DNA of 64,000 bases from Verticiella sediminum (GCF_007558815.1 NZ_VLTJ01000042.1:124001-188000), one strand, 5' to 3'; shown: positions 9,984 to 19,615, counted from the stretch's first letter. Notes: generated from the sequence alone by a model not told the origin. Numbers and translations: made by a program.

Positions 9984-10928
9984 CTACGCCACCTCCAGCG
10001 CAGCGGCACGGAACACTTCGATCCACGGCAGGTACAGCGCCGCCACCCGGCGATACATCAGCACCAGGTGCGTGGGCGGCAGTGGCGCGAGCGTGTCCAG
10101 CGCACGCAACCGGCCCGCCGCGATGCCGGGCGCGGCGGCGCTGGCCGGCACTACGGTCAGGCCCAGGCCGGCAGCGGCCAGCCCGGCGTTGGCAGCCAGC
10201 ACGGGCGACTCGATGACCGGCAGCGGCGGTCGGGCGCCTTCGGCGGCGAAGCGCTCGTCCACGGTGCGGCGCAGGTGCGTGGCCGGCGGCGGCAATATCC
10301 ACGGCCAGGCCAGCAGCTCGCGCCAGCGCCCGCTCGCAGGCGGGGCCACAGCCAGGGCGGGCGAGGCCACGGGGATCATGGGCTCCTCGCGCAGCGGTTC
10401 GATGACGAGGCGGCTCAGGTCCATACCGGCCACCGCCTGCGGCGCGTACAGCGCCAGCACCACGTCCAGCTCGCCGCCGAGCAGCCGTTCGATCAGCCCG
10501 GCCAGCCAGCCGTCGCTCACCTGGATCGCCGCCGCCTCCTGCGGCTGCAGACGCTTGAGCCGGGTGATCAGCCCGGGCGCGAGCGTGAGGTTGACATAGG
10601 GCGACATGCCCACGCGCACGCGGCCGCTGACTTTGCGCTCGCCGTCGCCCACGTCGTCCACCATGTGCCGGAATTCGTGCAGCAGCAGCCGCGCATGGCG
10701 CACCACGCGCGCGCCGAGCGCGGTAGGCCGCATGCCGCGCGCCGAGCGCTCGAAGAGCGGCTGGCCAAAGCCGCTCTCGATCTCCTTGAGCGCCTTGCTC
10801 ACCGCTGGCTTGCTCAGGTGCAGCGCGGCGGCCGCCTCGCCCAGGGTGCCGCGCTCGGCCACCTCGCGCAGCAGCTCGAGATGCTGAAAGCGCAGCCGGC
10901 GCGCCAGCGCCAGGGAGTGTGTTGCCAT
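9984..10928 (-). CDS. LysR-family regulator, divergent from a Bug receptor gene
   Basis: A LysR-type regulator of 314 residues: helix-turn-helix GTLGEAAAALHLSKPAVSKALKEIE near 27-51, then a ligand-binding domain ending ALYLPWIEVFRAAALEVA. The ATG at MATHSLALARR is preferred to a TTG nine bases upstream. It faces away from the Bug receptor and SnoaL-like genes over a 114-base gap holding a palindrome, so it likely governs them. Confidence 0.9.
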   Translation of the reverse strand: MATHSLALARRLRFQHLELLREVAERGTLGEAAAALHLSKPAVSKALKEIESGFGQPLFERSARGMRPTALGARVVRHARLLLHEFRHMVDDVGDGERKVSGRVRVGMSPYVNLTLAPGLITRLKRLQPQEAAAIQVSDGWLAGLIERLLGGELDVVLALYAPQAVAGMDLSRLVIEPLREEPMIPVASPALAVAPPASGRWRELLAWPWILPPPATHLRRTVDERFAAEGARPPLPVIESPVLAANAGLAAAGLGLTVVPASAAAPGIAAGRLRALDTLAPLPPTHLVLMYRRVAALYLPWIEVFRAAALEVA

Positions 10929-10997
10929 GTCCGTCAACTTTGTTTCAACACCTGGAGAAAAAATGCCGCTACCCCGGCATCCGGCCGGCGCTTACGC

Positions 10998-11011
10998 TTG
11001 TCGTTCGACAA
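10998..11011. promoter_or_regulatory. candidate LysR operator upstream of the first Bug gene
   Basis: TTGTCG-TT-CGACAA is a near-continuous palindrome with a T-N11-A core, as LysR sites commonly have, lying 32 bases before the GTG start of the receptor gene in the divergent intergenic region. Confidence 0.45.
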
Positions 11012-11042
11012 CGAAAACAAGCCATCATCGGAGGAGACTGCC

Positions 11043-12050
11043 GTGGCGACCCGTATCCTGCGCCGCCTGCCAGGCGGCTGGCAAGCCCTGAGCTTCGTTT
11101 CTGTACTGGCAACGGCGCTGGCCCTACCCACGGCCACGGCCCAGGGCTTTCCGCTGCCCGGCAAGCCGGTGCGCATCGTCGTGCCGGCGCCGCCCGGCGG
11201 CCCCGGCGACACGGTGGCGCGCGCCGTCGCCGCCGAGCTGACCACGCAACTGCCGGGCCATCCCATCGTGGTCGACAACAAGCCCGGCGGAGCCAGCCTG
11301 CTCGCCGCCAACGACGTGCTGCGCGCCGCGCCCGACGGCCACACCCTGCTGCTTGCGCTGAACACCACGCACACCCAGGTGCCGCACATGTTCGGCAAGC
11401 CGCCGTTCGACCCGTTCAAGGACTTCACGCCGATCGCCCAGGTGTACGAGGCGCAGTCGGTGCTGGTGGCCCACCCGTCGCTGGCCGCCGACGACCTGAA
11501 GCAGGCCGTCGAGCTCAGCCGGCAGGACCCCATCCCGGCAGGTTCGGCCAGCCCCGGCACCAACAGCCATCTGTACCTGGAGATGATGAACCACGAATAC
11601 GGCGCACGCTTCGAGCACATCCCCTACAAAGGCTCGGCCGACGCCCTGCGCGACCTGCTCGGCGGCATCACCCGCCTGCAGTTCGATTCGCCCAGTTCCT
11701 CGCTGCCGCACATCCGCGCCGGCCGCCTCAAGGCGCTCGCCGTCACCGGCGCCCAGCGCCTGCCCCAGTTGCCCGACGTGGCCTCGGCCGCCGAACAGGG
11801 CTATCCGGCGCTCGCCATCGGCGCCTGGATGGGCTTCTTCGGCCCGGCCGGCATGGCCGCCGAGGACGTCACCCGCCTCAACCGGGAAATCGTGCAAGCC
11901 CTGCAAAGCCCGCGCATCGCGGCCCAGTTCGAGCCGCTGGGCCTGCGCATCACCGGCACCAGCCCCGAACGCTTCGCCGAAGTCGTGCGCGCCGACCACG
12001 CCCAGTGGGGCGCCATCATCCAGCAACTCGGACTCCGCCTCGACCAATGA
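11043..12050 (+). CDS. Bug-type periplasmic solute receptor
   Basis: Secreted solute-binding protein of the Bug/TctC family, 335 residues, with a signal peptide ending near LPTATAQG, then the family motif GKPVRIVVPAPPGGPGDTVARAVA (G-G-x-x-D that contacts ligand carboxylates) and DNKPGGASLLAANDVLRAAPDG. The GTG start is fixed by GGAGGAG 7 bases upstream. Its stop overlaps the ATG of the next gene (ATGA), implying one operon. No TctA/TctB membrane subunits are present, so it is an orphan receptor that must share a transporter or act as a sensor. Ligand unknown. Confidence 0.92.
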   Translation: MATRILRRLPGGWQALSFVSVLATALALPTATAQGFPLPGKPVRIVVPAPPGGPGDTVARAVAAELTTQLPGHPIVVDNKPGGASLLAANDVLRAAPDGHTLLLALNTTHTQVPHMFGKPPFDPFKDFTPIAQVYEAQSVLVAHPSLAADDLKQAVELSRQDPIPAGSASPGTNSHLYLEMMNHEYGARFEHIPYKGSADALRDLLGGITRLQFDSPSSSLPHIRAGRLKALAVTGAQRLPQLPDVASAAEQGYPALAIGAWMGFFGPAGMAAEDVTRLNREIVQALQSPRIAAQFEPLGLRITGTSPERFAEVVRADHAQWGAIIQQLGLRLDQ

Positions 12051-12709
12051 CCGACGACCACACCGACACCGCGCGCATCGCGCGCCTGCAAGCCCGCATA
12101 GCCGAGCTCGAACGCCGCGTGCAGACGACCGAGGACACCGAGGCCATCAAGCGCCTCACCCGCATCTACGGCTATTACCTGGACAAGGCGCTGTGGAGCG
12201 AGGTCCTGCCGCTGTTCACCGACGACTGCTCGATAGAAATCTCCATGCTCGGCGTCTATCTCGGCAAGCGCCAGGCCGAGACGCTGTTCCGCGACGTGCT
12301 CGGCAAGGGCCCGGCGAAAAGCGACGAGCGCGGCCTGCTCTGGGGCCAGCTATACAACCACATGCTCCTGCAGGGCGTGGTGCACGTTGCCCCCGACGGC
12401 CGCCACGCTCGGGGCCGCTGGCGCTGCTTCATGCAGATCGCCACCTTCGGCGAGAAGGCGCTGTGGGGCGAAGGGCCTTACGAGATCGAATACCGCAAGG
12501 AGGAAGACGGCCTGTGGCGCATCCGCAAGCTGCACTTCTACCGGACCTTCCATACGCCGTTCGACGAAGGCTGGAAGACCGCGCGCTCGCCGGTGGGCGG
12601 CGTACGCGCGGACTTCCCGCCCGACCTGCCGCCCACGGAGCAATACGAGCCCTACCCCGCCGCGTACATCCCGCCGTTTCATTATCGAAACCCCGTGACG
12701 GGGACGTAG
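12047..12709 (+). CDS. SnoaL/NTF2-like protein coupled to a Bug receptor
   Basis: A 220-residue protein. Residues 1-30 form a charged heptad-like helix (IARLQARIAELERRVQ), followed by an NTF2-like cone fold of the SnoaL_4 type: DTEAIKRLTRIYGYYLDKALWSEVLPLFTDDCSIEI, then MGVYLGK-like strand, RGRWRCFMQIATFG and WRIRKLHFYRTFHTPF. Such folds serve as small-molecule isomerases, dehydratases or aromatic-ring dioxygenase subunits. The 4-base overlap with the receptor gene suggests it acts on the compound that receptor binds; the actual reaction cannot be read from the sequence. Confidence 0.8.
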   Translation: MTDDHTDTARIARLQARIAELERRVQTTEDTEAIKRLTRIYGYYLDKALWSEVLPLFTDDCSIEISMLGVYLGKRQAETLFRDVLGKGPAKSDERGLLWGQLYNHMLLQGVVHVAPDGRHARGRWRCFMQIATFGEKALWGEGPYEIEYRKEEDGLWRIRKLHFYRTFHTPFDEGWKTARSPVGGVRADFPPDLPPTEQYEPYPAAYIPPFHYRNPVTGT

Positions 12710-12737
12710 CGACGCACGCCCGGTGCCTGCCCGGCGG

Positions 12738-13976
12738 TCACACCTGGGCGCCGGCCGCGAGCCCGGCGCCCTGCACCCCGCCGACGGCGAACCAGTGTTC
12801 GACCAGGCGCACCCAGTAGCTCGCGCCGACCGGCAGCATGTCGTCGTTGAAGTCGTAGCTGCCGTTGTGCAGCGTGCACGGGCCCATGCCGTGGCCGGCC
12901 ACGCGGTGCTCGCCATCGCCGACGCCAAGCCACACGTAGCAGCCCGGCACGTCGGCCAGCATGAAGGCGAAATCCTCGGCGGCCAGCGACGGCGCGACAC
13001 GGTCGTTTACCCGCTCGGGGCCGACCAGGCCACGCAGCACGTCCGCCGCCAGCGCGGCCTCTGCAGGGTGATTGATGGTGGGCGGGTAGTTGCGATGAAA
13101 GTCGAACTCGGCCTGGACATCGAACGCGGCGGCCGTATGGCGCACGATCTCGCCCATGCGCTGCTCGATGAGATCGAGCGTATGGAGGGCGAAGGTGCGC
13201 ACCGTGCCGCGCAGCTCGGCCTCGGTCGGGATGACGTTGTCGGCGCTGCCGGCGTGGATCTGGGTGACGCTGAGCACCGCGGTGTCGAGCGGGTCCTTGT
13301 TGCGCGTGACGATGCTCTGCAGCGACTGCGCCATCTGCACGGCGGCAATGACCGGATCGGCGCCCATGTGCGGCATGGCGGCATGCGCGCCGCGCCCGCG
13401 CAGCTTGACGGCGAACTCGTTGCTCGAACCCATGATCGGCCCGGGTGTCAGGCCGAAGTGCCCGGCCGGCAGGCCCGGCCAGTTGTGCATGCCGAACACG
13501 GCCTGCATCGGAAAGCGCTCGAACAGGCCTTCGCGGATCATGCGCGCGGCGCCGCCGCCGCCCTCCTCGGCGGGCTGGAAGATCAGGTAGACGATGCCGT
13601 CGAAATCGCGGTGCCGGGCCAGGTAGCGCGCCGCGCCCAGCAGCATCGCCGTGTGCCCGTCGTGGCCGCACGCGTGCATGCGCCCCGGGTTGCGGCTGGC
13701 ATGCGCGAAGGTGTTGACCTCCTGCATGGGCAGCGCGTCCATGTCGGCGCGCAGGCCGATCGCCCCGCCCGCCGTGCCGCGCGCACCTTCGACGATGCCG
13801 ACCACGCCGGTGCCCGCCAGCCCGCGATGGATGGGGATGCCCCAGCCCTCGAGCAGCCGGGCGACGCGTTCGGACGTCCAGGTTTCCTGATACCCCAGTT
13901 CGGGGTGGGCATGCAGATCCCGACGGATGTCGGTCAGCTCCTGATGCCAGGTGAGGATGGGGTCGACGAGTTGCAT
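12738..13976 (-). CDS. M20-family amidohydrolase (hippurate hydrolase type)
   Basis: Cytoplasmic metallo-amidohydrolase of 412 residues cleaving N-acyl amino acids or similar amides. Visible: metal-site motif HACGHDGHTAMLLGAARYL, the EEGGGGARMI glutamates, SNEFAVKLRGRGAHAAMPH in the lid domain, and SLAAEDFAFML near the C-terminus. I start at MQLVDPILTWH, with GGAGCG seven bases upstream, rather than at an ATG 42 bases farther upstream. It converges on the SnoaL-like gene with only 28 bases between stops. Substrate specificity not determined. Confidence 0.9.
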   Translation of the reverse strand: MQLVDPILTWHQELTDIRRDLHAHPELGYQETWTSERVARLLEGWGIPIHRGLAGTGVVGIVEGARGTAGGAIGLRADMDALPMQEVNTFAHASRNPGRMHACGHDGHTAMLLGAARYLARHRDFDGIVYLIFQPAEEGGGGAARMIREGLFERFPMQAVFGMHNWPGLPAGHFGLTPGPIMGSSNEFAVKLRGRGAHAAMPHMGADPVIAAVQMAQSLQSIVTRNKDPLDTAVLSVTQIHAGSADNVIPTEAELRGTVRTFALHTLDLIEQRMGEIVRHTAAAFDVQAEFDFHRNYPPTINHPAEAALAADVLRGLVGPERVNDRVAPSLAAEDFAFMLADVPGCYVWLGVGDGEHRVAGHGMGPCTLHNGSYDFNDDMLPVGASYWVRLVEHWFAVGGVQGAGLAAGAQV

Positions 13977-14283
13977 GGCGCGCTCCGCAAATCGGCGCGC
14001 AAGGCGGTTTGCGCGCACGCCTTATCTTAGCGTTTTCCCGCCCCTTCTCCGCGCTACGCGCATCGAACTCGCCGGCATGCCCGTTCGCCCCGGGTTCGTC
14101 AAGGCAGGGTTTTGCCGCTATGCCGGACGAACGGCCGTCGCTATGATGAACCGCCACGCCTTTCCCCGCTCCAAGCCCAGGCGTGGTGAACGGTGGGCGC
14201 CGCCCGCCGCCGACCGCGGCAGCCGCATTCGCGGCGCTGCCCGAGCGCCGGCCGGATCGGCCGAACCCGACACGGAGACCGAC
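13977..14283. other. intergenic region between the amidohydrolase and the acyl-CoA ligase
   Basis: Divergent promoter region of about 307 bases. It holds an inverted repeat GTTCGTC (14094-14100) / GACGAAC (14126-14132) enclosing a smaller GGCA...TGCC hairpin, possibly an operator for the acyl-CoA ligase gene. I saw no convincing gene or clear sigma-70 promoter. Confidence 0.4.
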
Positions 14284-15984
14284 ATGCAGAAACCCTGGCT
14301 CGCTGAATACCCTCCCGGCGTTCCTGCCGAGATCCCCGCCCAGCGGCCCGAATCGCTCGTCGACGTGATCGAGGACGCCTTCCAGCGCTACGCCGAGCGC
14401 GACGCCTATGTCTGCATGGGCAAGACCCTCAGCTTCGCGCAAACCGATCGGCTGTCGTGCGCCGTCGCCTACTGGCTGCAGACGCTCAAGCTGGAGCCGG
14501 GCGCGCGCGTGGCCATCATGATGCCCAACGTCCTGCAGTACATGGTGTGCGCCACGGCCATCCTGCGCGCGGGCTACGTCGTGGTCAACGTCAACCCGCT
14601 CTACACGCCGCGCGAGCTCACGCACCAGCTCAAGGACAGCGGCGCCGAGGCGATCTTCATCCTGGAGAACTTCGCCAGCACGCTGCAGAAGGTGCGCTCG
14701 CAGGTGCCGCTCAAGCACATCGTCGTGACGTCCATGGGCGATCTCATGGGCGGCGCCAAGGGCTTCATCGTCGATCTCGTGGTGCGCCACGTGAAGAAAC
14801 TGGTGCCGCCCTACGAGCTGTCCGGTTCGGTCAAGTTCAAGGACGTGCTGAAAAAGGGCGCCGGCCGCAAGCCGCAGCGCCCCTCCACCCGCGCCGACGA
14901 CATCGCCTTTCTGCAGTACACCGGCGGCACGACCGGCGTGGCCAAGGGCGCCATCCTCACCCACGGCAACATCGTGGCCAACATCATCCAGAACGCCCTG
15001 TGGATGGAGCCCATGGTGGGGCCGGCGGGTACCGGGCCGCAGCTCACCACGGTGAGCGCGCTGCCGCTGTATCACATCTTCGCGCTGACGGCCTGCGGCC
15101 TGTACGGGCTGTACTCGGGCGCGCGCAACCTGCTCATTCCCAATCCGCGCGACATTCCGGCCTTCATCAAGGCGCTGGAGCAGACCCCGGTCAACATCTT
15201 TCCGGCGGTCAATACGCTCTTCAACGCCCTGCTGCACCATCCCGACTTCGCCAAGGTCGACATGTCCGGCCTGAAGCTCTCGCTGGGCGGCGGCATGGCC
15301 GTGCAGCGCGCTGTGGCCGAGAAATGGAAGGCCGCCACCGGCTGCCACATCCTGGAAGCCTACGGCCTGTCCGAGACCTCGCCCGGCGCCACGATCAATC
15401 CGGCCACCAGCAAGGAATACAACGGCACCATCGGCCTGCCGATCCCGTCCACCGAGGTCGCCATCCTGGATGACAGCGGCCAGCAAGTCCCGCAGGGCCA
15501 GCCCGGCGAGATCGCGATCCGCGGCCCGCAGGTGATGGCCGGCTACTGGAACATGCCGGAAGAAACCGCCAAGGCCATGACCGCCGACGGCTTCTTCAAG
15601 ACCGGCGACATCGGCATCATGGACGAGAAGGGCTACATCCGCATCGTCGACCGCAAGAAGGACATGATCCTGGTGTCGGGCTTCAACGTCTACCCGAACG
15701 AGATCGAGGCCATCGTCGCGCAGCACCCCGGGGTGCAGGAAGTCGCCGCGGTGGGCGTGCCGGACGAGCATTCCGGCGAGGTGGTCAAGCTCTACGTCGT
15801 GCGCTCCGACCCCGGCCTCACCGAGGAAGCGCTCAAGCAGTACTGCCACGAGAACCTGACCGGCTACAAACGGCCGCGCTACATCGAGTTCCGCGACGAG
15901 TTGCCCAAGACCAACGTCGGCAAGATCCTGCGCCGGGCGCTGCGCGACGAAACCGCGCCGCAGGAACAGAAAAAGGCGGCCTGA
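14284..15984 (+). CDS. fadD: long-chain fatty-acid-CoA ligase (FadD-like)
   Basis: AMP-forming acyl-CoA synthetase of 566 residues, activating fatty acids for beta-oxidation. Adenylation motifs are intact: P-loop LQYTGGTTGVAKGAILTHGN (about 213-232), EAYGLSETSPG, GFFKTGDIGIMDEKGYIRIVDRKKDMILVSG spread over A7-A8, and the catalytic lysine in PKTNVGKILRRALRDE. GGAGA precedes the chosen ATG (MQKPWLAEYP). The length and motifs match FadD of proteobacteria. Monocistronic, as its neighbour downstream is convergent. Confidence 0.9.
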   Translation: MQKPWLAEYPPGVPAEIPAQRPESLVDVIEDAFQRYAERDAYVCMGKTLSFAQTDRLSCAVAYWLQTLKLEPGARVAIMMPNVLQYMVCATAILRAGYVVVNVNPLYTPRELTHQLKDSGAEAIFILENFASTLQKVRSQVPLKHIVVTSMGDLMGGAKGFIVDLVVRHVKKLVPPYELSGSVKFKDVLKKGAGRKPQRPSTRADDIAFLQYTGGTTGVAKGAILTHGNIVANIIQNALWMEPMVGPAGTGPQLTTVSALPLYHIFALTACGLYGLYSGARNLLIPNPRDIPAFIKALEQTPVNIFPAVNTLFNALLHHPDFAKVDMSGLKLSLGGGMAVQRAVAEKWKAATGCHILEAYGLSETSPGATINPATSKEYNGTIGLPIPSTEVAILDDSGQQVPQGQPGEIAIRGPQVMAGYWNMPEETAKAMTADGFFKTGDIGIMDEKGYIRIVDRKKDMILVSGFNVYPNEIEAIVAQHPGVQEVAAVGVPDEHSGEVVKLYVVRSDPGLTEEALKQYCHENLTGYKRPRYIEFRDELPKTNVGKILRRALRDETAPQEQKKAA

Positions 15985-16021
15985 GCGCCGCGCCGGTCTT
16001 CGCCGCGCGGCTCGAGCCGGC

Positions 16022-16846
16022 TCAGCGTGGCGCTTCGCCCGGGCGCTGCACGCGAAAGCGCATGCGGCGCAGGGTGTCGGGAAGCAGGGCCTTGGCGGCC
16101 GCGGCGCTTTCATAGCTGCGTTCGGTCGCGTCGATCCTGCCGCTGCCATCGGCCCGCAGAACCGTCTGCGCCCGGGTGCCGTACTCGGGCGTCACGATGA
16201 AGATCGGCGAGAGCATGCGCTCGCGCTCCAGCGGCACGCCGGTCGCCGGCAGCGCGTCGTCCTCGGCGGGCGTGGGGTCGCTCAGGAAGGCCATGCTCGC
16301 ATCGATGAGATCGTCGTTGCCGGTACTCACGCCGGCCAGCCTCGCCTTCAGGCGGGTGAGCTTGGGCCAGGGGGTATCGAGCACGGCGTTGGACAGGCCG
16401 TACAGACCGGGCGCGAGCGCCCGCGCCTGGCCGCCCGGCTGGTTGCCGCAGTACCAGAGTTGCGCCGGCTCGGCCGCCGTGCCGTAGATGCTGCCGGCAA
16501 CTAGGTTGAAGCCGTTGTAGGCGCCGCCGTTGGCGCTCACACCGCGCATGTACACGTCGGTGGGCACGTCGCCGGCGAGAAAATCCGCCACCAGGTGCCC
16601 GCGCGAACTCGCCGCCAGCCGCAGCGCGCGGCCGTCGCGAAAATTGGTGAGCGCCGCGAAGCGCCCCGTCTGCGTCACGCCCATCCAGGTTCCGCCCGCC
16701 TGCAGGTCACGCCCGGCCCAGACGCCGGGCGCCTCGGCCCACCACTCCGCAGGCGCGGTGGGCCGGGCATAGAACTCGTCGCGATTGGCGAGCAGCAGCA
16801 GCGGCATGTCGCTGCCGGGCATCCAGGAGAAGGCGATCAGACACAT
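16022..16846 (-). CDS. NRDE (TANGO2-like) family protein
   Basis: A 274-residue protein that begins with MCLIAF and carries LLLANRDEFYARPTAP, the Asn-Arg-Asp-Glu signature of the family, followed by WAGRDLQAGGTWMGV and ALTNFRD. The exposed Cys2 suggests an N-terminal nucleophile fold. Members are linked to haem or coenzyme-A handling in eukaryotes, but the bacterial role is not settled. It follows pmbA on the same strand with a 33-base gap, so the two may be co-transcribed. Confidence 0.88.
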   Translation of the reverse strand: MCLIAFSWMPGSDMPLLLLANRDEFYARPTAPAEWWAEAPGVWAGRDLQAGGTWMGVTQTGRFAALTNFRDGRALRLAASSRGHLVADFLAGDVPTDVYMRGVSANGGAYNGFNLVAGSIYGTAAEPAQLWYCGNQPGGQARALAPGLYGLSNAVLDTPWPKLTRLKARLAGVSTGNDDLIDASMAFLSDPTPAEDDALPATGVPLERERMLSPIFIVTPEYGTRAQTVLRADGSGRIDATERSYESAAAAKALLPDTLRRMRFRVQRPGEAPR

Positions 16847-16879
16847 GACGCGGACGCCCTTGCGCTCGGCCGGCCCGGC

Positions 16880-18235
16880 TCAGAGCCCTGCCACCGCCAT
16901 CTCGGGCAGCAGGATGGACCCGGTCGACTTGGTGCCGCGGGTGATCACGTCGCTGCCCACGGCGGCCAGGCTGGCGAACATGTCCTTGAGGTTGCCGGCG
17001 ATCGTGATTTCCTGGACTGCGTGCTGGATCTCGCCATTCTCGACCCAGTAGCCGAAGGCGCCGCGGGAATAGTCGCCCGTGATGTAGTTGACGCCTTGGC
17101 CGATCAGCTCGGTGACGAGCAGCCCGGTGCCCAGCTTCTTCAGCATGGCCTTGAAATCGTCGTCCGGACGCGTCTCGCGCGAGGTGAGAAAGAGGTTGTG
17201 CGAGCCGCCGGCGTTGCCGGTGGTGCGCATGCCGAGCTTGCGCGCGGTGTAGGTGGACAGCAGGTAGCCCTGCAGCTCGCCGGCCTGCACGAGGCTGCGC
17301 GGCGCCGTGCGTACGCCCTCGTCGTCGAAGAACGCGGTACCGAGGGCGCCTGGCAGATGGGGGTTCTCCTCGATGTCCACGTGCGAGGCGAAGACCGGCT
17401 TGCCGAGCGCGTCGACCAGGAAGCTCGCGCGGCGGTACAGTGCGCCGCCGCTCACCGCTTGGGTGAACGAGCCGAGCAGGCCGCAGGCGAGCGGCGCCTC
17501 GAAGAGCACCGGGTAGCGCCCCGTGCGGATGCGGCGCGCGCCCACGCGCGACAACGCCCGCTCGGCGGCATAACGGCCGACGGCCGCCGGATCGGCCAGC
17601 CGCTTGGGATCGCGCTGGCTGGAATACCAGTCGTCGCGCTGCATGTTGTCGCCGCGCCCGGCGATGGGCGCCACCGACAGGCTGTGCCGAGAGTACGGGT
17701 AGCCGCCCATGAAGCCGCGCGTGTTGGCCATCACGAAATGGCCCGAGAACGTGTTGACGGTGGCGCCGTCGGAGTTGGTGACGTTGCGGTCGGTATCCAG
17801 CGCCGCCTTCTCGGCGCGCTTGGCGATGCGTGCCGCCTGCCTGGCGTCGATCTCCCAGGGGTGGTAGAGATCGGGATCGGGCGCTACGCCCAGCAGCAGG
17901 TCCTCGGCGTCGGGCAGGCCGGCGGCCGGGTCCTCGGCCGTGTGGCGGGCGATGTGCCACGCCGCGCGCACCGTGTCTTCGATCGCCTGCTCGGAGAAGT
18001 CGGAGGTCGAGGCCGAACCGCGGCGCTGGCCCACGTACACGGTCACGTCGAGCGAGCGGTCGCGCGTCTGCTCGACGGTCTCGACCTCGCCATGGCGCAC
18101 GTTCACGGACAGCCCCTGGCTTTCGGAGACTTCGGCCGCCGCGTCGGTGCCGCCCACGGCGCGGGCGCGCTCGAGCGCGAACTGCACGAGATCACGAAAC
18201 TGCGGCGCGTTGGCGACGATGAACGAGTCGGACAT
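16880..18235 (-). CDS. pmbA: metalloprotease-related protein PmbA (TldD/TldE family)
   Basis: A 451-residue member of the TldD/PmbA family (TldE subunit), which with TldD degrades unfolded peptides and matures some ribosomal peptides. Typical segments are visible: VNVRHGEVETVEQTRDRSLDVTVYVGQRRGSAST in the N-domain, SFTQAVSGGALYRRASFL, STYTARKLGMRTTGNAGGSHNL and GYWVENGEIQHAVQEITIAGNL. As in other PmbA proteins the zinc-site HExxxH is absent, since it belongs to TldD. The divergent darP gene 63 bases away is a conserved neighbour. Confidence 0.92.
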   Translation of the reverse strand: MSDSFIVANAPQFRDLVQFALERARAVGGTDAAAEVSESQGLSVNVRHGEVETVEQTRDRSLDVTVYVGQRRGSASTSDFSEQAIEDTVRAAWHIARHTAEDPAAGLPDAEDLLLGVAPDPDLYHPWEIDARQAARIAKRAEKAALDTDRNVTNSDGATVNTFSGHFVMANTRGFMGGYPYSRHSLSVAPIAGRGDNMQRDDWYSSQRDPKRLADPAAVGRYAAERALSRVGARRIRTGRYPVLFEAPLACGLLGSFTQAVSGGALYRRASFLVDALGKPVFASHVDIEENPHLPGALGTAFFDDEGVRTAPRSLVQAGELQGYLLSTYTARKLGMRTTGNAGGSHNLFLTSRETRPDDDFKAMLKKLGTGLLVTELIGQGVNYITGDYSRGAFGYWVENGEIQHAVQEITIAGNLKDMFASLAAVGSDVITRGTKSTGSILLPEMAVAGL

Positions 18236-18298
18236 GGGCTCTGCTGGAAAGGGGATGGAAAGGTATCATAGCCAATTGTGCGTCAGCCGTTCCCAGCC

Positions 18299-18904
18299 AT
18301 GCCCCGTTCTTCTTCGCGCCGCCCCCCGGCCCCCTCCGCTTCGCTTTCTTTCGCGCCCGACGCCGACCCGCAGGACGCCGGCGACGCGCACTGGGACGGC
18401 CCCAGCAAGTCGCAGCGCAAGCGCGAGATGGCGGCCCTGCAGCGCCTGGGCGAGCGTCTGGTCGAGCTGTCGCGCGACAAGCTCGCCCAATTGCCGCTTG
18501 CCGAACGCCTGCACGACGCCATCCTCGAGGCCCAGCGCATCAAGGCGCACGAGGGGCGCCGCCGCCAGCTCCAGTACGTCGGCAAGCTCATGCGCGACGC
18601 CGATGCCGAGGCCATCACGGCCCAGCTCGACATCTGGGAAAACGGCTCGCGCGAACAGGCCGCGCATTTTCACGCCCTGGAGCGCTGGCGCGAACGCCTG
18701 CTCGAGGACGATGCCGCCCTCACCGCCTTCATCGAGGCCTACCCGGCGAGCGACGTGCAGCATCTGCGCGCCCTGATCCGCGCGGCACGCAAGGAAGCCG
18801 CCACCAATGCCGCCCTCCCGCAGGGGCGCGAGCCGCAACGCAAGCACTTTCGCGCCCTGTTCCAGGAAATCAAGCTGCGCCACGAAGCGGCCCAGGCCGA
18901 CTGA
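18299..18904 (+). CDS. darP: ribosome-associated protein DarP (YjgA, DUF615)
   Basis: A 201-residue basic helical protein ([23 protein letters not shown], then [33 protein letters not shown]) that matches YjgA/DarP, which promotes late steps of large ribosomal subunit assembly. The ATG at [10 protein letters not shown] is taken as the start; a GTG seven codons upstream is possible. Divergent from pmbA, the usual arrangement in proteobacteria. Confidence 0.9.
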   Translation: MPRSSSRRPPAPSASLSFAPDADPQDAGDAHWDGPSKSQRKREMAALQRLGERLVELSRDKLAQLPLAERLHDAILEAQRIKAHEGRRRQLQYVGKLMRDADAEAITAQLDIWENGSREQAAHFHALERWRERLLEDDAALTAFIEAYPASDVQHLRALIRAARKEAATNAALPQGREPQRKHFRALFQEIKLRHEAAQAD

Positions 18905-18940
18905 TCCGCCCACGCGGCGCCGCACACCCCGAGGATAGCC

Positions 18941-19615
18941 ATGACCGCTCCGTCCCTGCTCGAAGCCATCGAAATCCAGACCGGCCCCAACCCGCAGCGC
19001 GCGGTGATCTGGCTGCACGGCCTGGGCGCCGACGGCCGCGACTTCGCCCCCATCGTGCCCGAACTGGATCTGGCCGGCGTACCCGACGTGCGCTTCGTCT
19101 TCCCCCACGCCCCGGTCATGCCGGTGACGATCAACGGCGGCATGGCGATGCGCGCCTGGTACGACATCGTCGGCAGCGACCTCGTGCGGCGCGAGGACGC
19201 CGACGGCATCCTCGCCTCCCAGGCGGCCGTCGAGGCCCTGCTCGCGCGCGAGCAGGAACGCGGCATCGATGCCGGCCACATCGTGCTTGCCGGCTTCTCG
19301 CAGGGCTGCGCCATGACGCTGCAGACCGGCCTGCGCTACGGCAAGACGCTGGCCGGCCTGGTCGCGCTGTCCGGCTACCTGCCGCTCGCCGACACCCTTG
19401 CCGCCGAAGCCAGCCCGGCAAACAAGGCCACTCCGATCTTCATGGCGCACGGCATCCACGACCCCGTCGTCGCGCTGGAACGCGCCGAATCCAGCCGCGC
19501 CGCACTCGAGCGCCTGGGCTACGCCGTGGAGTGGCACACGTATCCGATGCCGCACTCGGTGCATCCCCAGGAGATCCAGGACCTCGGCAGCTTCCTGCGC
19601 CGCGTTCTCGCCTGA
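18941..19615 (+). CDS. alpha/beta-hydrolase carboxylesterase (phospholipase/carboxylesterase family)
   Basis: A 224-residue cytosolic serine esterase. The oxyanion motif is VIWLHGLGADGRDF, the nucleophile elbow GFSQG (near residue 120), the acid in MAHGIHDPVV and the histidine in PMPHSVHPQE. This is the full family length, related to bacterial carboxylesterase II and acyl-protein thioesterase. It follows darP by 36 bases on the same strand. The natural ester is unknown. Confidence 0.9.
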   Translation: MTAPSLLEAIEIQTGPNPQRAVIWLHGLGADGRDFAPIVPELDLAGVPDVRFVFPHAPVMPVTINGGMAMRAWYDIVGSDLVRREDADGILASQAAVEALLAREQERGIDAGHIVLAGFSQGCAMTLQTGLRYGKTLAGLVALSGYLPLADTLAAEASPANKATPIFMAHGIHDPVVALERAESSRAALERLGYAVEWHTYPMPHSVHPQEIQDLGSFLRRVLA

